A stretch of 64,000 nt of DNA, taken from contig CAJSYJ010000004.1 in the NCBI GenBank assembly GCA_910574205.1, positions 1 to 64,000 of the forward strand, in the 5' to 3' direction. Numbering within the stretch: the stretch's first letter is position 1; each line of letters starts with the position of its first letter. Shown here in pieces: positions 56,003-62,463 of the stretch. A program made the position numbers and the translations under genes. Origin of the DNA: Bacteroidales bacterium. Its GTDB lineage: Bacteria > Bacteroidota > Bacteroidia > Bacteroidales > Rikenellaceae. Under the pieces are notes generated by a model. It did no database searches. It saw only the letters and a program-made list of their open reading frames with translations, and was not told the origin of the DNA.

Positions 56003-58333
56003 ATGAAAAAACTTCTGACTTTATGTCTGCTCCTCGGCGCTTTCGCCTGCAAGAGCGATGACGACAAACTCATGGTGCCGAAGATCGAGGCGACCGACAT
56101 CGCCGTCGACGCAAAGGGCGGCGAGGGCGCCGTAGGCTACCGTCTGCTGAACGCCGCAGCGGGCGAAAAGGTGGAGGCGACAGCCGACGCCGACTGGATA
56201 ACCGACATCGCCGTAGGCGACAACATCATCCGTTTCGAGGCCGCGGAGAACGACACGACCGAGAGCCGCCGAGCCGGCATGACGCTCAGCTATCGCGGCG
56301 CAGAGAGCCTGACGATAACCATTACGCAGGAGGCGTCGAACGCCGACTTCACGATCAAGATCAACTCGGTATCGCCCTACGGATGCAACGTTACCTATAC
56401 GCCCGTGAACTACGACGGCGACTATCTGTTCCTCGTGGTGGAGAAATCGACGCTCGACAAGTACATGGGTCAGGACATGGAGGACTGGTATGCAGGCGAC
56501 TACAACTATATAAAGTCGCTGGCCGACCGCAACGGCGTGACGATAGCCGACCTGATACCCGCAGCGCCGCAGATATTCGGCCGCTGGGGCGCAGCCGTTA
56601 CCATGGACTACTCGACGCTGAAGATCGACACCGAATACTACGCCTACTGCTACGGCATCGACAGCGAGGGCAATCGCCTGACGGATATGTGCTACGCCAG
56701 CTTTACCACGGCGGTGGTCGATCCGGTCGACATGACATTCGAGGCGGAGATAACGCAGATAACCGACAAGGGAGCCAACATAGTCGTAACGCCGAGTCTG
56801 GCCGACGAGAATTACTTCTGGGTATATATCAGCGACTTCGACTTCTTCTCGAAGGCCGACAGCGACATCAACAAGGTCATGACGCTCTATATCCAGACCA
56901 TGAAGTACGAGGAGAAGGAGTACGGCATAGCGATAGCCGACATCCTGCGCCGCGGCACCTCGCAGCTCAGCGCCGAGCAGCTGTGGAGCAACACGCTCTA
57001 CCGCATAGTGGCATGGGGCATGGACGAGAAGGGCACGCCGACGACAATGGCCGTCGAGGCGGGACAGTTCACGACCCTGCCCTCGCAGTCGGCCGAGGAG
57101 TGCACGTTCGAGATATCGTGCCCCGAGATAAAGCAGATGGACATACTGATAAACGTCAAGCCGTCGAACCCCGAAACGCGCTACTACATAGCGCCCATAG
57201 ACGAGGATATATGCTCGGGCTATAACGACGAGCAGATGGCACAGCGCATAATCAACATGGAGACGGAGCGCTTCAAACAGAACTTCTACGGCACGGGCGT
57301 CGACTGGTCGAATTTCGAATCGGTGTTCAGCGGCGAGCAGAGCCTCTGGGGACGCGACGACCTGTACTGGACATTCAAGCCCGACCACAACTACCGCATA
57401 TTCGTATTCGGCGTCGACGCACAGGGCGTGCGCACCACCGACGTGGCACGGTTCGACCAGAAGACCGCACCGGCCGAGCAGTCGAGCATAACGTTCACGG
57501 TAGAGACCGTCGAGACCCAGTGGAACACGGCCACGTTCCGCATAACGCCGTCGAACGACACCGAATACTGGCTGCCGTTCCTGATCTACACCGAGGATCT
57601 GCAATACTACCGCCTCGCGAACGGGTCGCTGGACGCCAAGGCGCTCATGGCCGAAATCGACCACTACTACGACGATTCGACCAAGTACTACACCCACAAG
57701 GGCGAATGGACGGGTCCCATGTCGTGGGTATCGGATACCGACTACACGATGCTCGTATGCGGCTACGCCGGCACCAACAGCACGCAGTTCTACGAATACG
57801 AGTTCCACTCGCCCGAGATCCCCTTCGGCCGCAGCGAGGCAGACGTTACGGCGACATACGAGATGTTCGACGGCGCGGAGCTCATCGAGCTCGACCCGCA
57901 GAGGTGGCAGGGCGCCGAGGACGACTGCATAATGTATATCCGCTACACGCCCAACGACAAGGCCGCGCACTGGTACGGCGGCGTATGGAATGTGGTCGAG
58001 ATGTACGAAACGGGCGTAGACTTCCTGCTGGCGCTGCTGCGCAACAAGGAGGCGTCGCATGTCGACCGTGCAACGGGCATGTACCGTCCGTGGTTCGGAT
58101 ATACGTGGAGCTTCTCTTACGTGGCCGAGGGCGAGGACGGCAACTTCGGCCAGTGGCACTACGAGGAGTTCACGCCCTACCGCGACGGCGTGATGAAGAA
58201 TATGTCGGAGCCTTACGACTTCTGGTCGAAGCCGGCGGCCAACAGCGCCATACTGAGCGTGCCGAAGCGTGCGCAGGAGGCGGCCGTAAGGAGCGCCGAG
58301 GCAGCCATGCCGCGGCTGCATCTGGCAAGATAG
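56003..58333 (+). CDS. BACON-domain surface lipoprotein with repeated beta domains
   Basis: A 776-residue lipoprotein. Signal peptide with lipidated cysteine (GAFACKSDDDK); the SDDD after it matches the surface-export signal of Bacteroidota lipoproteins. One BACON-like domain (about 25-115) ends LTITITQEAS. Then come four repeats of about 110-150 residues, each ending in a strand with the pattern Y-x5-G-x-D-x2-G (YCYGIDSEGNRLTD, VAWGMDEKGTPTT, VFGVDAQGVRTTD; the fourth is degenerate, LVCGYAGTNS). The C-terminal part is tryptophan- and tyrosine-rich, as in carbohydrate-binding proteins. No enzyme motif is recognised. BACON domains occur in mucin- or glycan-binding surface proteins of gut Bacteroidota. 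It is followed after 39 bp by another surface lipoprotein. Confidence 0.75.
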   Translation: MKKLLTLCLLLGAFACKSDDDKLMVPKIEATDIAVDAKGGEGAVGYRLLNAAAGEKVEATADADWITDIAVGDNIIRFEAAENDTTESRRAGMTLSYRGAESLTITITQEASNADFTIKINSVSPYGCNVTYTPVNYDGDYLFLVVEKSTLDKYMGQDMEDWYAGDYNYIKSLADRNGVTIADLIPAAPQIFGRWGAAVTMDYSTLKIDTEYYAYCYGIDSEGNRLTDMCYASFTTAVVDPVDMTFEAEITQITDKGANIVVTPSLADENYFWVYISDFDFFSKADSDINKVMTLYIQTMKYEEKEYGIAIADILRRGTSQLSAEQLWSNTLYRIVAWGMDEKGTPTTMAVEAGQFTTLPSQSAEECTFEISCPEIKQMDILINVKPSNPETRYYIAPIDEDICSGYNDEQMAQRIINMETERFKQNFYGTGVDWSNFESVFSGEQSLWGRDDLYWTFKPDHNYRIFVFGVDAQGVRTTDVARFDQKTAPAEQSSITFTVETVETQWNTATFRITPSNDTEYWLPFLIYTEDLQYYRLANGSLDAKALMAEIDHYYDDSTKYYTHKGEWTGPMSWVSDTDYTMLVCGYAGTNSTQFYEYEFHSPEIPFGRSEADVTATYEMFDGAELIELDPQRWQGAEDDCIMYIRYTPNDKAAHWYGGVWNVVEMYETGVDFLLALLRNKEASHVDRATGMYRPWFGYTWSFSYVAEGEDGNFGQWHYEEFTPYRDGVMKNMSEPYDFWSKPAANSAILSVPKRAQEAAVRSAEAAMPRLHLAR

Positions 58334-58372
58334 ACGGAGATTAGACGACAAACAACAAAAATAACTCACAAT

Positions 58373-60130
58373 ATGAAGAAGTTAAGTTTATCGACGACAC
58401 TTGCCGCGCTGTTGCTGGCGGCAGTATCGTGCAGCAATGACGAACCCGAAATACCTATCGAGGAGCCGAAGATCGGCGCACCGGCCGAAGTGACGGTCGA
58501 TTCGAAAGCGGGCACCGGCAAGATCGCCTACACGATCGCCAACCCAGTCGAGGGCGCACGCATAGAAGCGGAGACGACGGCCGCATGGATCGGCACTCCG
58601 GACTGCACGGTCGACGGCGAGATACGTTTTACGGTGGAGGCCAATGACGGCGACGCCCGCCGGGGCGAGATAACGCTGAGCTACCCCAAGGCAGCGACGG
58701 TAACGGTAGCCGTGCAGCAGACGGCGGCAGGCGAGGAGATCACGCCGTCGCTGAGCGAGCTGTCGTTCGCAACAGCGGGCGGCGAGATCGATGTCGAGGT
58801 GGCCAGCGGCCGCGCATGGACCCTCGAAGGGGAGTCGGAGTGGCTGACACCCTCGGCACGTGAGGGCGGCAACGGCGACAAGGTGACATTCAAGGCGGCC
58901 GAGAACAATGGCGACGATATAAGGCAGGCGCAATTCACGTTCGTATGCGGCACCAACCGTGTTGCCGTCACGGCCGTGCAGAGCTATGCCGAGCGCATGA
59001 TCGTCGACAAGACCGAGTACGACATCGACCGCACGGCGCAGACGTTGGAGATACTCTTCAAAGCCAATGCGGAGGTACGCAGCTCGGTAGCCGAGGGTGC
59101 GGCATGGATACGCCCCGCCGCAACGACGAGCGCCATGCAGAGCAAGACGCTCTGCTTCGAGGTCGAGGCCAATGACGGCGATGCCCGCACGGCGGTAATC
59201 ACGCTGACATGCGGCGATGTATCGGAGCGGATAACAGTACGTCAGCAGTCGGCCGACCTGCTCTCGAAGATCGTCGACGAGGGGCTGCGCGCATGGATCG
59301 CAGCCAGCTTCGACACCGACGGCGACGGCGTCCTGCTGCCGGCCGAGGCCGAAGCGGTAACCGAGATCGACTACTCCGAGGGCGCTGCTTCGGCCGAGGG
59401 CATAGAGATATTTCCCAACCTCGAAAAGCTCGAACTGCGCAATGCGACATTCACGCATATCGACCTCAGCAAGAACACCAGACTGCGCGAGATAGGGTTC
59501 AACAACGCGCGCGAAATGGAGTCGATCGACTTAGAGGGGTGCTCGGCCATAACGGCCGTCAACGTGGGTCTGTGCCCGAAGCTGACATCGATCGATCTGT
59601 CGAACATGCCGGCACTGACAGAGTTCATAGGTTACAGCAGCGGCCTCACGTCGCTCGACACATCGCACAACCCCTATCTGACGTTCCTGTCGGTATACGG
59701 ATCGAAGGTCGTCGAGCTCGACCTGAGCGCCAACACCGAACTCGACTATCTGAGCGCCGGACAGAACGACATGACATCGATCGACCTGTCGCCCTGCCCA
59801 CTGCTGACGCAGATATCGCTCAACGGCACCAAGAATCTGACGCAGCTGGATCTATCGCACAACCCGGCGATCAAGCAGATACGCGTCGACGAGTGCGACC
59901 TGAGGACGGTTGAGACCGACAATCTGCCCGATCTGGAATACATGTCGATAGACCGCAACAACCACCTCGAAAGGCTCGATATCTCGAAGAACCCGAAACT
60001 CAAAGAGCTCCACTCGATGTCGTATCCCGGTGACGGCGAGGGTACCTACACGCTCCGGCTGCTCCGCTCGCAGGATACGTCGGTGAGTCTCTGGCTGGGA
60101 TATTGCTGCGTAAAAGAGTATGTAGACTGA
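58373..60130 (+). CDS. surface lipoprotein with three BACON-like domains and leucine-rich repeats
   Basis: A 585-residue lipoprotein. Signal with lipidated cysteine (LLAAVSCSNDEPEIP), followed by acidic residues that favour surface display. Three tandem BACON-like beta domains of about 85-90 residues (about 33-122, 123-208, 209-300), each with the ANDGDAR-type turn and a closing VAVQQ or RITVRQQ strand. An EF-hand-like DTDGDGVLLPAEAEA follows (about 317-332), the start of a leucine-rich repeat region (about 340-560) with about ten repeats of the LxxLDLSxNPxL type. It probably binds a host or bacterial surface ligand. Terminator at 60167-60198. Confidence 0.78.
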   Translation: MKKLSLSTTLAALLLAAVSCSNDEPEIPIEEPKIGAPAEVTVDSKAGTGKIAYTIANPVEGARIEAETTAAWIGTPDCTVDGEIRFTVEANDGDARRGEITLSYPKAATVTVAVQQTAAGEEITPSLSELSFATAGGEIDVEVASGRAWTLEGESEWLTPSAREGGNGDKVTFKAAENNGDDIRQAQFTFVCGTNRVAVTAVQSYAERMIVDKTEYDIDRTAQTLEILFKANAEVRSSVAEGAAWIRPAATTSAMQSKTLCFEVEANDGDARTAVITLTCGDVSERITVRQQSADLLSKIVDEGLRAWIAASFDTDGDGVLLPAEAEAVTEIDYSEGAASAEGIEIFPNLEKLELRNATFTHIDLSKNTRLREIGFNNAREMESIDLEGCSAITAVNVGLCPKLTSIDLSNMPALTEFIGYSSGLTSLDTSHNPYLTFLSVYGSKVVELDLSANTELDYLSAGQNDMTSIDLSPCPLLTQISLNGTKNLTQLDLSHNPAIKQIRVDECDLRTVETDNLPDLEYMSIDRNNHLERLDISKNPKLKELHSMSYPGDGEGTYTLRLLRSQDTSVSLWLGYCCVKEYVD

Positions 60131-60349
60131 CCGATTATTCAGGGAGCACAGGCTCCTATGTACCACGACCGACGCGCTTATGCACGTCGGTCTTTTTTAT
60201 GCCGCGACGAAGCATGCGCCATGCGGCAGCCGATTACGACAGAGCAATCACATTAAAATTTTGAACTTTTTTATACCGAGCAATCACATTTATAACAGCA
60301 GTTTACAAATTTCACCCCCGCTCGCAATAGCAAAAATTTGAACCCGCCT
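60131..60349. other. intergenic boundary region with 13-bp direct repeats
   Basis: After the lipoprotein terminator the sequence becomes A/T-rich. GAGCAATCACATT occurs at 60242-60254 and again at 60278-60290, 36 bp apart. TTTGAAC occurs twice nearby. No protein frame is credible. The 13-bp repeats may be a regulator site or mark an insertion edge. Confidence 0.5.
60167..60198 (+). terminator. terminator of the BACON lipoprotein operon
   Basis: GACCGACG (60167-60174) pairs with CGTCGGTC (60185-60192), with an inner GC pair and a TTAT loop, directly followed by a run of six T. It is the clearest intrinsic terminator in the window. Confidence 0.85.
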
Positions 60350-60381
60350 CTTGACAACGGCATTTCGACGCAGTATATTTG
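60350..60381 (+). promoter_or_regulatory. promoter of phage-like module
   Basis: CTTG (60350-60353), a 20-bp spacer and TATATTTG (60374-60381) match the Bacteroidota promoter layout; TTGAC at the -33 position also resembles a general -35 box. It would give a leader of about 220 nt before the gene at 60608. Confidence 0.6.
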
Positions 60382-60461
60382 CACTGTCGAAAGTCGCCGC
60401 ACCAGCGACCCAACCAATCGAAATACCGAGATATGCTCCGCCCGAAGACCGGCGGCCGATG

Positions 60462-60580
60462 TTATCGACATCTCGAACAACCGCAGCAAAACGGTTATCA
60501 ACACTCATCTCCTGCACGATATCACGCTATTAGGCAAAACTGCCAAAACTTATCGACACGATATCGACGTGTTATCGACA
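60462..60580 (+). repeat. phased array of TTATCGACA-type 9-mers (DnaA-box-like)
   Basis: TTATCGACA at 60462-60470, TTATCAACA at 60495-60503, TTATCGACA at 60550-60558, ATATCGACG at 60561-60569 and TTATCGACA at 60572-60580, all on the plus strand. Start-to-start distances are 33, 55, 11 and 11 bp, all multiples of 11. The words differ by one base from the DnaA box TTATCCACA. It may be an iteron-like replication site or a multi-copy operator between promoter and first gene. Confidence 0.65.
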
Positions 60581-60607
60581 ACGACGGCAACTTAAATCTT
60601 CCGCAAT

Positions 60608-61012
60608 ATGAACAACAAACGTATCATCGATTCTCTGAGCCGGATATGCAGCGACAAGGGCTATCGGCTCGTCTGCGGCGCCAGGCACGAAGCCCTCGCC
60701 GAGAAGACCGCCCGCCGGTCGGCATGGCTGACGGTGCCGAAACTCAGCTCGGTAGAGGGGCGGAGCCACGGCCGCGCGAGATACTCGATCGAATTGCGAC
60801 TCACGGACAGGACTCCGACGCACACGCGCAACGACATGGCCGCAATGTCGGACAGGCTCGAAAGCGATATGCTCGACATATTCGCCGAGCTGTCGCGAAG
60901 CACGTTCGTCGCGCTGGTAGACAAGCTCGCGGTCGCCCCCGCCTTCGGTACGCTACGCCCCGACATCGGCACCTCGGCTGTGGCCGAAGCCGTAGTGGAG
61001 ACGATATTTTGA
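60608..61012 (+). CDS. small protein of unknown function, phage-like context
   Basis: A 134-residue soluble protein with no signal peptide or membrane segment and no family I recognise. It is basic at the start (MNNKRIIDSLSRICSDKGYR) with an amphipathic helix near 75-95 (AAMSDRLESDMLDIFAELS) after an apparent beta strand (ARYSIELRLTD). Size and alternating strand/helix pattern would suit a tail-terminator or tail-completion protein of a phage, but that is speculative. It is the first gene behind the phased repeats and is followed by the 142-bp tandem repeat. Confidence 0.6.
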   Translation: MNNKRIIDSLSRICSDKGYRLVCGARHEALAEKTARRSAWLTVPKLSSVEGRSHGRARYSIELRLTDRTPTHTRNDMAAMSDRLESDMLDIFAELSRSTFVALVDKLAVAPAFGTLRPDIGTSAVAEAVVETIF

Positions 61013-61440
61013 AAGGCGCGGCTCCTGCCCTCCGAGCGGCTTATCAGCAGCACAATACAGAAGCAGGACGACAGGCTGTATTCGGCATACGATCCATTGT
61101 CGAGTGACAAGCAGAGGACGCAAAGGCGGCAATGTCTCGAAAAACTCCTAAAGAACCAAAAACCATTTTTCGTCAAATTGCTGCATATGCAACTCTGCGA
61201 GGGAGCGAGACGATGGGCTGTACTCGGCGTACTGCCCATTGTCGAGTGACAAGCAGAGGACGCAGATGCGGCAATGTCTCGAAAAACTCCCAAAGAACCA
61301 AAAACCATTTTTCGTCAAATTGCTGCATATGCAACTCTGCGAGGGAGCGAGACGATGGGCTGTACTCGGCGTACTGCCCATTGTCGAGTGACAAGCAGAG
61401 GACGCAGAGGCGGCGATTTCACGGAAAATCTCAAAGAATC
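61013..61440. other. gene-free interval with tandem repeat
   Basis: 428 bp between the two phage-like genes. Most of it is the 142-bp tandem repeat (61076-61417). A frame runs through it from 61132, but its translation comes from repeat DNA and does not look like protein, so the region is taken as non-coding. Confidence 0.7.
61076..61417 (+). repeat. 142-bp tandem repeat, 2.4 copies, with conserved hairpins
   Basis: Unit 1 is 61076-61217, unit 2 is 61218-61359, and a partial third copy begins at 61360 and diverges after about 55 bp. Each start carries a small hairpin: GTAC-TCGGC-GTAC in units 2 and 3, GTAT-TCGGC-ATAC in unit 1 (a compensatory pair change). A second hairpin TTGTC-GAGT-GACAA is identical in all three. 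The rest of the units is nearly identical and includes the palindrome TGCATATGCA. The repeat ends just before the ATG at 61441. Confidence 0.85.
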
Positions 61441-62463
61441 ATGAAATTCACAACAATACCCAACAACGGCAAGTCATGGAACGAGCCGCTCAGATACGCA
61501 TTCGAATGCGGCACGGAGGTGCCGACGGATGTAGAGATAAAAATTACGGACGCTGCAACGGGCCAGACGATAGGCCGCAAAAAGCTATACGGGGTAACGG
61601 GCGGAGAGGTGGACATAGCCTCTTATCTGAGAGGATCGTTCGACCCGCAGCCGCGGCCGATGATAAAGACGGGGTTCGCAAAGGCCGCAGGAGGCATGGC
61701 CGTGGCGGTCACTGCGGCTGCGATAGCGCCGGGGGCAGGCAGCGGCGCAGACGACGCCGGACAGACGGATGCAAGCGCGACGGCGCCGGTGCGCAAATTC
61801 TTCCGCACGGAGTGCGACATGTCCCGCCCGGCGGTGTTGTCGCGCACGGGGCAGAAGCGGTCGATATCGCCCGACGAGATAGACATGATAACGCTCTATG
61901 CCGAGAGAGCGCTAACGGCCGAGGTGGAGATCGGGCAGAATGAGACGACGATGACCTTCGAGATCTCGATCGCGACCGGCGGGCTGCCGTGCGAGCTGTG
62001 CGTTTCGGCAATCGGCATGCAGCAGTCGACGGTGCGCATAGGCATAGAGCTGTTCGGCGACGATATGAAGATCGGGCACTTCGAATACGCCATAGCCGAA
62101 AGGCCGGCCGAGGGGCGGCGGCTGATGTGGTACAACCGCGAGGGCGGGTTGGAGTGCCATACCTTCGCCGTGGCGCGCACGCTGGCCGCCGAGGCCGAGG
62201 TCGCGACCGTAAAGACCGGCGGCGGCGTGTGGCGCCGTCTGGTCGAGGGGAGCCACAGAGTGCTTCTCGCCTCGGACTATCTGACGCGCGAGCGGTACGA
62301 CATACTCCACGAAGTGCTATTCTCGCCCCACGTGTGGAGCCTCGACGGATTAGCGGCGGAGCCGGTCGAGATAGTCGCACGCAAGGCCGATTACCCGTCG
62401 CCGGCAGAGCCCGCCTATCTCGAAATGGAGCTGTCGGAGCCGTGGAAAGGAGGTGTGAGATGA
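61441..62463 (+). CDS. hypothetical protein, probable phage-tail-module component
   Basis: A 340-residue soluble protein with no recognised domain. The N-terminal region (about 1-70) is beta-rich (PLRYAFECGTEVPTDVEIKI...GVTGGEVDIASYLRGSF); a glycine/alanine-rich stretch (about 75-110) follows and may be a linker or hydrophobic hairpin; the C-terminal half is again beta-rich. The start at 61441 is chosen because the in-frame DNA upstream is tandem repeat. Its stop overlaps the next gene's start (ATGA), as in phage structural operons. A tail protein is likely but unproven. Confidence 0.6.
   Translation: MKFTTIPNNGKSWNEPLRYAFECGTEVPTDVEIKITDAATGQTIGRKKLYGVTGGEVDIASYLRGSFDPQPRPMIKTGFAKAAGGMAVAVTAAAIAPGAGSGADDAGQTDASATAPVRKFFRTECDMSRPAVLSRTGQKRSISPDEIDMITLYAERALTAEVEIGQNETTMTFEISIATGGLPCELCVSAIGMQQSTVRIGIELFGDDMKIGHFEYAIAERPAEGRRLMWYNREGGLECHTFAVARTLAAEAEVATVKTGGGVWRRLVEGSHRVLLASDYLTRERYDILHEVLFSPHVWSLDGLAAEPVEIVARKADYPSPAEPAYLEMELSEPWKGGVR
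62446..62455 (+). promoter_or_regulatory. strong Shine-Dalgarno-like site
   Basis: AAAGGAGGTG sits 4-13 bases before the ATG at 62460. Such a site is unusual here, since other genes in the window lack one. It also encodes WKGGV in the upstream gene, so chance is possible. Confidence 0.45.

Noticed and set aside
61076..61417. CRISPR or insertion sequence
   Set aside because: The repeats are contiguous, 142 bp long, with no unique spacers, no transposase and no terminal inverted repeats.
61132..61440. N-terminal extension of the gene at 61441
   Set aside because: The extension is translated tandem repeat and its three copies are read in different frames, so it is not a protein segment. Start at 61441 is preferred.
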